DNA of 64,000 nucleotides from NCBI GenBank assembly GCA_963575745.1, contig CAUYUJ010010435.1, forward strand, positions 59,777 to 123,776. Reading direction: 5' to 3'. Below the pieces are notes generated by a model, which was not told the DNA's origin, searched no databases, and saw only the letters and a list, made by a program, of their open reading frames with translations. The position numbers and the translations under genes are program-made. Shown in pieces: positions 52,401 to 62,375 of this stretch (position 1 is its first letter; every line of letters starts with the position of its first letter). Origin of the DNA: Prorocentrum cordatum. Lineage: Eukaryota > Sar > Dinophyceae > Prorocentrales > Prorocentraceae.

Positions 52401-52602
52401 CCGCAGTAACTGGGCCCGCCAGAACCAGGTCATTAAGACTAGGCGGCGGAAGCAGTTTGGCATTGCCAGGATCAACAAAAAGGCATCTTGCCTGGGCCAC
52501 TCTCTGGCTGCCCCGGTGGCCTGCCTGGGCCGTCGTGGCAGCTTCGGGGCGCGGGCGCACGCTGGTCTTGTGCACCGGGGGATCGCCGCCTCGGGCGCGC
52601 GG

Positions 52603-52682
52603 ACCCTCCTCCTCCTCCTCCTCCTCCTCCTCCTCCTCCTCCTCCTCCTCCTCCTCCTCCTCCTCCTCCTCCTCCTCCTCCC
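52603..52682. repeat. CTC trinucleotide array
   Basis: About 26 nearly perfect CTC units. A shorter array lies at 52865-52911. Confidence 0.95.
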
Positions 52683-52965
52683 CCTAGGCGATAGAGAGGT
52701 GGAGCATCGACCGGTGCTCCTCACTCAGCACCTCGGTATCATTATTGGCCTCCGCCCCCCTCCTTAAGCCGCATGGCAGGTTTCTCGCATCGGCCAGACC
52801 CCGCTCCCCTAGGGGCTGAGGTGTGTGAGCCCGGCCCACGGCCTAAGGGTACATCCGTGACAATCCTCCTGCTCCTGCTCCTGCTCCTCCTCCTCCTCCT
52901 CCTCCTCCTCTGAAAAAAGGATCGCGGCCTCGGGGAAGGAGGGGGGGGCAGGGCGCGTTTCAACT

Positions 52966-53169
52966 CCTCCGATTCGGTTCGATTTCGATGGCGTCCGATG
53001 CCGATTCGGCTCGGCGTCGGCTTCTGATGTGGGTTCCGACTTGGTGCTGGAGGCCTACCAGCCTGCCGATTTCCGCCGATTCGACGTTGCCCGACTCTGC
53101 TGCCGATTTGCGCCGACCCGATTCATTTCGATCGCCGATCCGACATCGATTCGATTCTGGGCTCTCCTG
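52966..53169 (+). repeat. CGATTC-rich dispersed repeat, copy 3 of 4
   Basis: CTCCGATTCGGTTCGATTTC start, GGAGGCCTACCAGCCTGCCG centre and GGGCTCTCCTG end. Confidence 0.8.
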
Positions 53170-53261
53170 GGGGGGGCAGGTGGGTGCACGCCAAAGTCTG
53201 CTGGTAGACGGGGGGGGGCTTTGACAGACGACAGAACCCTTCACAGCAGCACCTGTTGTAG

Positions 53262-53415
53262 TCGGACCGGGGTCTAAGATCGAGGTCGGTTCGGTGAGGG
53301 TGCCTTCGTGTTCTTCGTGCTTGCTGGATGCTCTTGTGCATCCTGGGGAGGGTAACCCTTGGATGTTCTGTGTGTTTTGGCCGGCGGAGGGTCTCATGTG
53401 TTTGAAGGATGATAT
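53262..53415 (+). repeat. Dispersed repeat, partner 8895-9055
   Basis: GAGGTCGGTTCGGTGAGGGT, TTGTGCATCCTGGGGAGGGT and TTGGATGTTCTGTGTGTTTTGGC align with the partner. In this copy it follows a CGATTC repeat by about 100 bases. Confidence 0.65.
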
Positions 53416-53552
53416 TCTAGCCTAGGCCCCCGATGATATCTCTACCCGCCAGGATCGTGCAGGCACGATGGCGGATTCGTCGGCCTCGTCGCCGTGCTTG
53501 ACCCACGCGCTCGTCGTGGTGCCCATCCTTCGCCTACCGCTCTTCCCCCCCG

Positions 53553-53650
53553 TCGGCGGCGAGCCCAAGGGGGAGCGAGAGGGGGCAGGCCTTCAGAAAT
53601 CGGCGGGGCTTCTCAGAAGCTTCTAGGAAGCCTTCCCCCCTCCCCCCGCC
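53553..53650. mobile_element. MITE-3 partial copy
   Basis: Left arm TCGGCGGCGAGCCCAAGGGG and inner GGCGGGGCTTCTCAGAAGC. The right arm is not visible before the GGA array at 53700-53765. Confidence 0.45.
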
Positions 53651-53699
53651 CCCCTCGTCGTCGTGGCCTCCCTCGTCGTGGCCTCTTCGCGACGGAGGG

Positions 53700-53765
53700 G
53701 GGGAGGAGGAGGAGGAGGAGGAGGAGGAGGAGGAGGAGGAGGAGGAGGATGAGGAGGAGGAGGGA
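53700..53765. repeat. GGA array
   Basis: About 20 GGA units with one GAT interruption. Nothing recognised from 53770 to 54540. Confidence 0.95.
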
Positions 53766-54542
53766 GAAGGCCTACCCCGTCCGCCTTCCACCCTGGGCCC
53801 CCCCCCCCTCACCCTCCTCCGCCTGCTGCCCACAATTGACGAGTCGAAGAAGCTTGCCTATGTCTGCGCGTGACATCGATTAATTCGATTGCGTCTGCAC
53901 TTCGAGGACGACTTCCCAGGGCGTCCACGGTTCGGTCGCTTCGGTTGCCTCGCAGGGTGAGGGCGTTCGGTTGGTGGGTTCGGTTCGATCGGTTCGTGTG
54001 CCGATGTTGCGCCTTTCTAGGCTGCTTGCGGTCTGACCCGAGAGATCCCCGCGGACCTCCGATGGCCTACCCTGCCGCGGCAGTTTTGTTCTTCGAGCTC
54101 CCCCTCTGTTCTGCGTGCTCGTCCGCCCCCTGGTCGCCGTGGATCCTGCCCCGGTCAGGTCGGTGGACAGGGTGGGGACCAGGAAAGGGTCGGGGTGCTT
54201 CCCTCCCTCCCTCCCTCGCTCCCTCCCTCCCTCCCGTAATCTGATGCACGCAGCTGGTTTGGGCTCCACTGGCAGGCCCGTTCAGCAAAACCTTGGTCGC
54301 TCCAAGAGGCAGCGGGAAGGCCAGCTGCGTGTAGCCGGATCGCTGCCCCCGCTTTCCCAGTCATCCGATGCCCAGATGTTTTTTGCATTGCATGGTGTCC
54401 CCAGACGTCCCGGCCTTTCTCCAAGGGCCAGTTTCTCTTCCCGAGTAGTTCTTGGGCAGTCTTGTTTCGGTGGAGGGTTTCGGTGGACGGGCCTCGTCTG
54501 GGTCGTCGTATCGAAGGGCATCGGTGCGCAGGCGCACGTTGG

Positions 54543-54740
54543 TCGGCGGCGCGCCGACAGGGATGTGAGAGGGGGCATGATTGTCAGATGGCGGCGGGGC
54601 TTCCACAGAACCACTCCAGCCTTCTGACAAGCCTTGTGTGGCTTCGGAGAAGACGTCGAAAACTTCTCACAAGGCCAGAGGTCTTCTGAGCCTTTTGAGA
54701 AGGTTCGCCCCATTCGCCTTCCCGTTGGGCGCGCCGCCGA
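54543..54740. mobile_element. MITE-3 copy, diverged
   Basis: Ends TCGGCGGCGCGCCGACAGGG and CCCGTTGGGCGCGCCGCCGA are inverted repeats. Inner GGCGGCGGGGCTTC and CTTTTGAGAAGG match the 49830 copy. 198 bp. Confidence 0.65.
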
Positions 54741-54817
54741 GGGTCCCATTATACCCCGTGCCGAGCTCGTCCCTCCTTGGTGCCAGGGCTGCCGCTTGCG
54801 CGGCGCCATCACCACTG

Positions 54818-55020
54818 GCCCCCATACAGCGGAAACCCATGCCAAGAGACACCCTGGTTGCCTCCAGGGGGGCCCTAGGTTTCTTGGGTTTCGATGGGTT
54901 TGCTATGGAACGCGTGACGCTCCCACACCAAAATTCGATGGACGTCCTGGGGTCTCAGGGTTGGGTTTCTTGTGGAAGGTTGTTTTGTGGTCGAGCCCCT
55001 GCTGGACGTCCAGTGCTGTG
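54818..55020 (+). repeat. Dispersed repeat, partner 50318-50500
   Basis: Same landmark order as the partner; about 80 bases downstream of a MITE-3. Confidence 0.6.
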
Positions 55021-55145
55021 TTTTTTTTGTTCGGCCCGAGGGCCAGGGATATCGAACCCTCCAGGGCGAAGTTCTGAGGGCCCGTGGGGGCGCGAGAACG
55101 GTGCCCGCGGAGGCCGAGAAAGAGGACCACCTCCGCGTGAGTAAG

Positions 55146-55396
55146 AGCAGTCCTCTGGAGATCTGGGGCTCCAAAGAGGCTCTTCCCCCCCAAAGGATGA
55201 CATCTCTCTAAGGGAGGAGTGTTTGAACACAGTCTGGCGACGAGTGTTCGTGCCCGTTGTTTCTTCTGTTTTGTTTCGTGCTTGACTATGGGTTTGGCTT
55301 TTCTCTCTCAAGATCCGCTTGTAGGAGGAAATCATCGACCTGATGATCAAAGCAATCCGCTGGAGATTTCTGGGACCCCAAAGAGGCTCTCCCCTA
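55146..55396. mobile_element. MITE-1 copy E between direct repeats
   Basis: 55196-55340 carries the MITE-1 interior (GTTTGAACACAGTCTGGCGA) and worn ends (GTAGGAGGAAATCATCGACC). It is bounded by direct repeats of about 46 bases (55146-55190 and 55350-55396) sharing CTGGAGAT.TGGG and CCAAAGAGGCTCT.CCCC. Confidence 0.55.
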
Positions 55397-55584
55397 GGAG
55401 GCGTCTTCGTCTAGCTGCGCTGCGATCGAGTCCCTGAGACCTCGCCGAGAAAGCGCTCCCAAGAGGGGCACTCGTCCAGCCCTCCGCTCAAGGCCGAGGG
55501 CGTCCCCTCGGTATGTCTGGTCTCGCCGCCATCCTCTCTGCACGGCACCTTAGTGGGGGCGGTCCCTGTACCCCCCGCTCTGCT

Positions 55585-55672
55585 CCTCCTCCTCCTTCGC
55601 CTCCGCCTCCTCCTCCTCCTCCTCCTCCTCCTCCTCCTCCTCCTCCTCCTCCTCCTTCTCCTCCTCCTCTCC
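55585..55672. repeat. CTC array
   Basis: About 25 CTC units with CTT and CGC variants. Confidence 0.9.
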
Positions 55673-55714
55673 CCCTTGTCCTCCTCCTACATTGTCCTCG
55701 TCCTGGCTTCGTCT

Positions 55715-55850
55715 TGCCCCAGGACCTCCCAGACAGTCGCGCCCTCGCGCGCGAGCGCGACGCGGCAGGCAGCCTTCGCCAGCGAGCCCAGGCGCGCTCG
55801 GCCACCTTCACCTTCAGGTCCGCCTCGAAGTTCGTGGTGCCGGGGGGAAT
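55715..55850 (-). CDS. Candidate exon on the minus strand
   Basis: The minus strand reads G-T-T-N-F-E-A-D-L-K-V-K-V-A-E-R-A-W in one frame and S-L-A-K-A-A-C-R-V-A-L-A-R-E-G-A-T-V-W-E in another, both with mostly G/C third positions. A frameshift or an exon edge may lie between them. No clear splice sites; family unknown. Confidence 0.25.
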
Positions 55851-56049
55851 CGACGATCGAGAAGCATCGGGCCCGCTCTCGGGTGTTGCTCGAAATGCCC
55901 CTGGTCCGAGGTGCCCCAAGCTTTTCGTTCCATTTTGGAGCCCTGGAGGCCGTCTGGGCCTCGTGAGGGGTGCCCTGGAGGCCGTTTGGGCCATCCCGAG
56001 AGTCTTGGGGGTACTTTGGGCCAGGGGTACTTCTAGAAGCACCCGACAC

Positions 56050-56245
56050 ACTTCTTGAAGAAGAAAAAACGCCATGAGCATAAAGTTTCGGCGCTCCGCG
56101 CGGATTTCTTGAAGCCGCGCTCGGCCCCCTCGGCGCCGCCCTTGGCGCGCTCCGCGCACCAGGGAGGGGGGTCCAGCGCAGATCCAAGAGATCCGCGCGG
56201 AGCGCCAAAAGTTTACGTTTCTGGCGTTTTTCCCTCTTCTAACTT
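56050..56245. mobile_element. MITE-4 fold-back element, best copy
   Basis: Left arm GAAGAAGAAAAAACGCCATG, then ATAAAGTTTC and GGCGCTCCGCGCGGATTTCT. The right arm AGATCCGCGCGGAGCGCC, then AAAAGTTTACG and GGCGTTTTTCCCTCTTC, pairs with it over about 50 bases. The GC-rich core has GGCGCCGCCCTTGGCGCGCT. No coding frame. Confidence 0.7.
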
Positions 56246-56249
56246 CGAT

Positions 56250-56930
56250 GTTTTGTGAGCGTCGGGGACGGTTGTTTCTCGTCATGTTTGGCTCCTCGGG
56301 GCCCTCGCCGAGCCATGAGGCCATCAAACAGTGGATCGGCCTTGGGGAACGGGTCAAGACTTTTGGGGGCCCGCAGCGACAGAAAAGACAACGGGCACGC
56401 GAGAAGATGTCTCCAGCCACGGTATTCCCAGGACTCCCGGGGAGGCCCCCCAGAGCACCCCTCTCGAGGCCCAGAGGGGTTTGGGGGACCCAAAACTGTT
56501 GGCAAGATCTGGAGACACCCTGCGAAGGCCACAGGAGTGGCTCCAGTCCCCGGTGTTCCCCGTATGCTCCTACAGATTGGGCCTCCCCTGGCGCACGAAT
56601 CCTTGGTGCTTTACGTATGTTTCTGTCTTGCAGGTGCACTTCGCGCGTTCTCGCGCCAATTATCTGTCGCTGTGCCCCAGCCTCGGTCATACCGCCCTCT
56701 CTGGACTTCTCCTTGCTGGCCGCAAATAAAAAAAAAGTATGTTTCAGTCGATTGCCCTCCTCCTGTGCATCCGCTCTTAAGTGTTCTACGCCTGCTCCCA
56801 TCGATTGGGGCCTCCCTCGGCACCCTCCAGCAGGGGAGGCTTCTCCCTCCGATTTGCGCGCGTCGTGGACTGTCACCGTGGCGCATAGCGTCTCCAGCGC
56901 ACTCGGCCCCCGGGGGGGAGGGGCCACTCC
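56250..56930. other. No gene recognised
   Basis: Long overlapping frames on both strands without motifs. An A-rich tract AATAAAAAAAAAG at 56,726 is the only notable feature. Confidence 0.4.
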
Positions 56931-56936
56931 AGATTT

Positions 56937-57104
56937 CGTAATAAAAGGGAGGAGGTCTGGACCCTCCAAGACAAGCCATTTCAGACCTCCCCCGTGGGAG
57001 AACCCTCCAAAACATCGTCCCCAGACCCCCCAGGCCCTCCAAGATAGCCTGGAAGAGACCCCCCCCGAAATGAGACCCCCCTCCCTTTATTACGAAATCT
57101 GGAG
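56937..57104. mobile_element. MITE-2 copy 3
   Basis: A 168-bp copy inverted relative to 41893-42071. Ends CTCCAGATTTCGTAATAAAA and TTTATTACGAAATCTGGAG. TA on the right (57105-57106); CA instead of TA on the left. Confidence 0.8.
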
Positions 57105-57163
57105 TACCTTTGTTTTGGGCCCTGGAGCCGTCAGAAAAGGATTCGGGATGACGTGCCAGCCTC

Positions 57164-57322
57164 AAGGCGGGCGTGCCCCTCCACATGGGGAATATTCAAA
57201 AGTAGTACAAACAATAGTATGGGGACGTTTTTTTCTGTTATGTGTTTTGATTATTTTGTGGCACGTTTAGAATATGTTTCATTTTTCGTGCAAAATTAGC
57301 CTGTAGGAGGACATGCTTGACA
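57164..57322. mobile_element. MITE-1 copy F
   Basis: Interior ATTCAAAAGTAGTACAAACA, ATGGGGACG and TTTTGATTATTTTG match the family. Ends are worn: AAGGCGGGCGTGCCCCTCCA and TGTAGGAGGACATGCTTGAC, followed by ATA. Confidence 0.6.
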
Positions 57323-57329
57323 TAATGCC

Positions 57330-58255
57330 ACACCTTGGGACGGCTTCAAGGACCTCCCAGGGGCCCACGCCACAGTCGAAATGAGAAGTCGCCGCCGTCA
57401 GAGGAGGAGATTGTCACGCAGCCCCGGCATGGGGGTACATCGCTCCAGCGGCCGTGTCGCCGGACATGCTGTTCGGACCCGTTCGCTTTCATCGGGTCAT
57501 CCTGATCCACCTTCGTCTGGAGTTCTCGTCATCCCGCCTCGGTTGTAGAGGAGGTGCATGTTTTCCCCACTCGACAGGTTGGGGCTCTCCGGTTGTAGAG
57601 GCGGACTTCCCGATCCGCCTCGCCCTCCCAGAATACAGCAGTCGCCAGGCCCCTCGCAGTCGCTGTGGTTCCCAGGGGTCCCGCCTCGCGACTCGGCCGC
57701 CAGGCCGAGCAAGTTCCGTGGCCTCTTGGGGTCCCGCCTCGAGGTAAGGTCTCGCGTTCCCCATTCGGGAGGCGTCACGTCGTCCAGGCGTCACGTCGTC
57801 ACGCCGTCCACACACACAGACACACACCTAGAGCAGACTTCAAGAGCACATATCAATATCTTACAATGCGATCGCCTGTGAGGAGCTCACGTGAGGTCGG
57901 ATTTCGCGAACATGCACCAGGCAACAGCAGACAGCAGATACCACGCATCAAGGACAGGCTCCATCCAAAGCCCGAATAAGGTGCACCGGGAACGTTAACC
58001 GAAAGCATCCACACATTGCATACATTGATTACATATACAAGTGGTACACACAAGCGGCATTTCGTCGAACACACGCATGTGCTCCACACAGAGCCACTGC
58101 CATTAAGAGCCATCCAGATCAGATGCACAACCCGTGTACCAAATGAACAAGAGCGATCCGACACAATACACGTCAGTCGTATACACCAAGAACGCGCATT
58201 CGATACATACCACAAGACACGAAGTCATACAGACTATCCCAGAGCGTCACAGAAC
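57330..58255. other. No gene recognised
   Basis: GGTTGTAGAGG occurs twice (57,542 and 57,592) and GGGGTCCCGCCTCG twice (57,675 and 57,727). A CACACACAGACACACACC tract lies near 57,810. Confidence 0.4.
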
Positions 58256-58504
58256 ACTACGGCCGCGGCGGCCCATGCTCCCAGATTCGCTGGGTTTTGG
58301 ATTCATCCTCATCTGGATTTGTCGTCATCACTGCCTCACCAGGGAGGGCATGGTGCAGGCGACGCCCCCTCGTCGTCGTTGTCGTCGGCCGTCCGTCGTC
58401 GTCGTCCGTCCTCCTTTCCCTCGTCCTACTCTCCCACGCGTCTCGACCACCGCCCCGGCGGGCTTGTTGTCGCCTTAGAAACATTACAAAGGTTCGTTTC
58501 GATT

Positions 58505-58715
58505 CTTCCGATTCGATTCGATTCGATTTCGATGGCTTCCGATTCCAATTCGATTCTATTTGGGATTCCGATTTGGGCTCCAATTTCTCATTGGAGGCAT
58601 AGTGGCTTCCCGATGTCCACAGGTTCGAATCTTCCCGACTCGGCTGTCGATGTCCGCCGATCCGAGCCACTTCGATCGCCGATCTGACTCGTCGATTCGA
58701 TTCTGGGGTCTCCTG
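58505..58715 (+). repeat. CGATTC-rich dispersed repeat, copy 4 of 4
   Basis: CTTCCGATTCGATTCGATTC start and GTCGATTCGATTCTGGGGTC end, same orientation as the other three. Confidence 0.8.
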
Positions 58716-58809
58716 ATCATTGCCGATAGCCCCAGGGCAAAAACACGCCACACGCGAAGTTATGCGGCTGCGACGCGCCACATGCGCGCCGGAAGGACGA
58801 AGGAGGAGG

Positions 58810-58900
58810 ACGGAGGAGGAGGAGGAGGAGGAGGAGGAGGAGGAGGAGGAGGAGGAGGAAGAGGAGGAGGAGGAGGAGGAGGAGGAGGAGGAGGAGGAGG
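58810..58900. repeat. GGA array left of the gap
   Basis: About 30 GGA units running into the gap. Confidence 0.95.
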
Positions 58901-59000
58901 NNNNNNNNNNNNNNNNNNNNNNNNNNNNNNNNNNNNNNNNNNNNNNNNNNNNNNNNNNNNNNNNNNNNNNNNNNNNNNNNNNNNNNNNNNNNNNNNNNNN
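58901..59000. other. Assembly gap, 100 N
   Basis: Exactly 100 undetermined bases, a conventional placeholder for a gap of unknown size. The left flank is GGA, the right flank CTC. Confidence 0.99.
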
Positions 59001-59043
59001 CTCCTCCTCCTCCTCCTCCTCCTCCTCCTCCTCCTCCTCCTCC
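59001..59043. repeat. CTC array right of the gap
   Basis: About 14 CTC units, complementary to the left flank rather than a continuation of it. Confidence 0.95.
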
Positions 59044-59051
59044 CAGGCTTA

Positions 59052-59529
59052 AAGCCGGGCCTGTCCCTCTGCAGGAGGGATATTCAAACATAGTCCAATT
59101 GGGGATGAGTTGCGATCGTTTGTTTATTCATTGTTTTGCCGATCGGCGCGGGCCTCCCAACCCCCCCTCCCCCCCTCATGGAGTAGATCTTGGCTGTTTT
59201 TGGCGCCTGTCTCGAGCAGGTGGAGTCTCCCCCATGGGGCGCACTGCGCGGGCCTCCCAACCCCCCCTCCCCCCCTCATGGAGTAGATCTTGGCTGTTTT
59301 TGGCGCCTGTCTCGAGCAGGTGGAGTCTCCCCCATGGGGCGCACTGTTGCAAACAGCCGCACTAAGCAGAGGTCTGGAGCCAGACACCCCCTCCACCCCT
59401 TTCCTCCCACTTTCGACACGCCGAATAAGAAAACGCTCACATTCGCGAGCATGTTATTATGTTTGGCTATGTTTCGACTATTTTGTTTTTTCTCCTCGAA
59501 AATCCGCCTGTAGGATGACATGCCCGACC
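59052..59529. mobile_element. MITE-1 copy G with internal insertion
   Basis: TA at both edges (59050-59051 and 59530-59531). Left end AAGCCGGGCCTGTCCCTCTG, right end TGTAGGATGACATGCCCGAC. The family interior is split: the left part reaches about 59,145 and the right part resumes near 59,450. The inserted 300 bases include the 100-bp tandem duplication. Confidence 0.65.
59146..59345. repeat. Perfect 100-bp tandem duplication
   Basis: 59146-59245 and 59246-59345 are identical by eye, each starting GCGCGGGCCTCCCAACCCCC and ending CCATGGGGCGCACT. Identity implies a very recent event or an assembly error near the gap. Confidence 0.9.
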
Positions 59530-60590
59530 TAATCGAAGTTCGAGGATGGGCGTTTGGGACATTTGTGGCCCCACATGAGCTCTTCGGGGCCTCCCCAGGC
59601 CTTCGATGGAGCAGTCGAGGAGAGAAAAACTCCGCTTCGGCATGCGTTCCGCGCCGCCGCCGCTCGTCAGCGTCAAGGTCGTTTTCGTCGCCAGCGTTTT
59701 TGTCGGCGCCAGTGTCGCCGACATCAGCGCCAACGTCTCGCCGCCGCTGTCGTCGTCAACGTCGTTCCTTCTCTGTGAGCTGTGAGCGGGGGGGGAGGTG
59801 CACGCGGCAGCGAGCGGGCCAGTGAGCGGTGGCCTCGTGGACTTCATGCTGGGGCCTCCCGGCTGCTGCCGCCAGCGCAGTTCTGCATTTGCAGCACAGT
59901 GGCCTTGCATCTGACGGGGGCGCGCTTGCAGGAAGAGCGAATAGCCAAACGTTGTTGAGTTGTTCAATCGCCGCGTTGTTTACGGGTTTTGGCCCCTGGA
60001 GCCCGTTACCGAGCCCCGGCGCTCTCAAGAACGGATCCGAGACAGAACATGTCCATGTGGAAGGGGTTGGGATATTTGGGACCGCGCCTGGAAACATAAT
60101 ATGGTTGGATGCCAGGGTTCTCCGTCGTTATTCTCGCAATTTGTCTCCCCAGAGGTCTGCATCCCTTTCAAGGGACCAGCTTTTTATCTCCAAAGGCGCA
60201 GGAACAGCGAGCAGCCAAGCGCTGATGAGAGCGGCGGCAGGCGAGAGAGCGCGGCCAGAAGCCGATGCCAGGATGAAGACGAACGGAGGATGACGACGAT
60301 GGATCAAATATACGACTACACTCCGACGACTGCCACCGCCGCAGGGCCCATCTCGACCCAGCTGGTCCCATTCGACATCGACCTCAGTCGGCCCAACCCG
60401 ATTCCGATATCCCGACGAACTCCGTCGATGTCCGATGTTCTCGTGGCGCTGCTGCGCATCCCGGCCCTGACGCGGCCGATCCGACCCCGACCCCGTGACG
60501 ATGCAGCCCGAGCCGACGCGCGGAGCGGGCTTCGCCGGAAGGCTGTCGCGGGAACACGCTGGGGGCAGCGATAGGCGGAGGTTCAAAGAG
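59530..60590. other. Unassigned region
   Basis: A 204-residue plus frame (59960-60574) has no recognised motif. CGTC/GTCG-rich sequence near 59,640-59,770. Confidence 0.35.
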
Positions 60591-60686
60591 GGGGTCCTGA
60601 GGGATGGGGTCAGCAGGATAGGATCCGAGGGTGGAGTTTCGTGATTTGAGGCGCCTCGTCCTCGGGACCCCATCCCTCAGGTCCCC
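60591..60686. repeat. 21-bp inverted repeat
   Basis: GGGGTCCTGAGGGATGGGGT (60,591 on) pairs with ACCCCATCCCTCAGGTCCCC (60,667-60,686); one mismatch in 21. The loop is about 54 bases. Confidence 0.7.
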
Positions 60687-61176
60687 AGCTTCGAACCACC
60701 GAGATGCCCAGACCCCAGGCGTCCTGATTTTATCATGACGTCGACGTTGGATGTCTCGACCCCTCGGGACCGGCTTTTCATCCCGAGTCGCTCTTTGGTG
60801 GCCCCGAGGGCGGAAATAAATGGCCTCCAGAGGCCAAGGATCCAGGAGCACCTCCTGTGATGATTTGGTTCATTGCCCGAGGGGATCTGGGTATAGGCGG
60901 GGGAGTGCAAGGGCGCCGTCAAGGGCGCGAAGTTATTCGCGCTTCGCGGTTCGGCTCCGACTCCTCCTCATCCTCCTCTTCTCCCCTGGGAGGCGGCGCG
61001 AGGGCGCGAAGTCATTCGCACTTCGCGCTTCGCGCAGCGCGAAGCGCGAAGTTGGGAGCCCTTGAGGAGGCATCGACCCCCACTCGCCCGCGCGTCGCCG
61101 GTCGGTGCCCCCGGGTGCCGCAGCCTGCCCCGGGGAGCAGACTCTCCGTGGGCCGGGGGGGGGTGCCCCCGCGGCG

Positions 61177-61235
61177 CAGAAGTTCGGGGCGTCGCGCTGC
61201 ATGGCCCAGCCTCCGCGCGGTCCTGCGCTGTGGCC
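61177..61235 (+). CDS. Weak candidate exon
   Basis: After GCGGCGCAG the frame reads K-F-G-A-S-R-C-M-A-Q-P-P-R-G-P-A-L-W-P, then a GTGGCG donor-like site. Very short; codon bias is the only support. Confidence 0.15.
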
Positions 61236-61519
61236 GGTGGCGTCGCCGCCGCCCTTCCTCTGTGAAGGGGTGCCCTCCCTCCTGCTCTCGGGGAGGGGTT
61301 CACGAGCAAAAGAAGAAAATATACGCACGATGCATCAAACCACCCCTTCCCAACCCGAAGGCCTCAATTTGCCCTCCATTTCCAGTGGGGGGGGGTTGGG
61401 GAACATCGGAAAAACACATCGAACCCGCACCCCCTCCCCAGCCCGAAGTTCGGGTCTTCGGGTTGGGTTGGGGTATGGTCAGGTAGCCAAATACGGCATA
61501 GACATAAGCTTAGGGAAGT

Positions 61520-61636
61520 CCTCGCGGGTTTCTCGGATCGGCGCTGGACGCTCCTCCCCTGCGCGCGGAGCGCGCCAGGGGCGACGTCAGAGGCGCCGCC
61601 AGGGGGGCCCAGCGCCAGCTCAAAAAATCCGCGAGG
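61520..61636. mobile_element. MITE-4 copy, inverted
   Basis: Ends CCTCGCGGGTTTCTCGGATC and CAAAAAATCCGCGAGG; core GCGCGGAGCGCGCCAGGGGC. Arms pair imperfectly. Confidence 0.5.
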
Positions 61637-61639
61637 GGG

Positions 61640-61775
61640 CTCCTGCTCCTCCTCCTCCTCCTCCTGCTTTTCCTCCTTTTCCTCCTCCGCATCCACCTCC
61701 TCCTCCAATTCTCATCCACCTCCTCCTCCAATTCTCCTCCTCCTCCTCCTCCTCCTCCTTCTCATCTGATTCAGT
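61640..61775. repeat. CTC array with a 24-bp duplication
   Basis: CTCCTCCTCC units plus two copies of ATCCACCTCCTCCTCCAATT. Confidence 0.85.
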
Positions 61776-61924
61776 TGTTCCTCCCGTTGTAACTGCTCAT
61801 CCTCTGGCGCCCACCTGGATCACCGCTTGGGCTGCTAAGATGCTGAGGATACCTGCTCTAACCTGGCTTATAAGTGGGCTGCAAGTGCCCTGAGCGGCCC
61901 GGGAGGGCATATTTTCCTGCTTCT

Positions 61925-62032
61925 TAGAAGCGGCGGGCCTTGTCTGTAGACGTAAGGCGCGCGCCTTCTCAGAGGCAGCCTCCTTCTAAGAAGACTTTCC
62001 CCCTCCCCCCACCCTCTTGCGCGCGCCGCCCC
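61925..62032. mobile_element. MITE-3-like remnant
   Basis: GAAGCGGCGGGCCTTGTCTG, GCGCGCCTTCTCAGAGGCAG and a GCGCGCGCCGCC end resemble the MITE-3 interior and right arm. Confidence 0.35.
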
Positions 62033-62069
62033 CTACCTCCCTCCTATCCCATTGGCAACCTTAGTGGTG

Positions 62070-62355
62070 AAGAGCAAGAGGAGGAGGAGGAGGAGGAGGA
62101 GGAGGAGGAGGAGGAGGAGAAGGAAGAGAAGGAGGAGGAGGAGGAGGAGAAGGAGGAGGGAGGGAGGGAGGAGAAGAAGGAGGGGGAGGAGGAGGAGGAG
62201 GAGGAGGAGGAGGAGGAGGAGGAGGAGGAGGAGGAGGAGGAGGAGGAGAGGAGGGGGAGGAGGAGGGGGAGGAGGAGAGGAGGAGGAGGAGGAGAAGGAA
62301 GAAAAGGAGGAGGAGGAGGAGGAGGAGGAGGAGGAGGAGGGGAGGAGGAGGAGGT
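62070..62355. repeat. GGA array
   Basis: About 285 bases of GGA units with GAA interruptions, ending shortly before a candidate exon. Confidence 0.95.
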
Positions 62356-62375
62356 AGGGGGGCAAGACGTGGCAG

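Noticed and set aside
55488-56969. 493-residue minus-strand protein
   Set aside because: Runs across a CTC array, a MITE-4 and mixed sequence; only 55715-55850 shows coding-like codons and is listed separately.
58610-58640. tRNA B-box (AGGTTCGAATC)
   Set aside because: No A-box, acceptor stem or cloverleaf nearby; it lies in one copy of the CGATTC repeat and is not conserved in the others.
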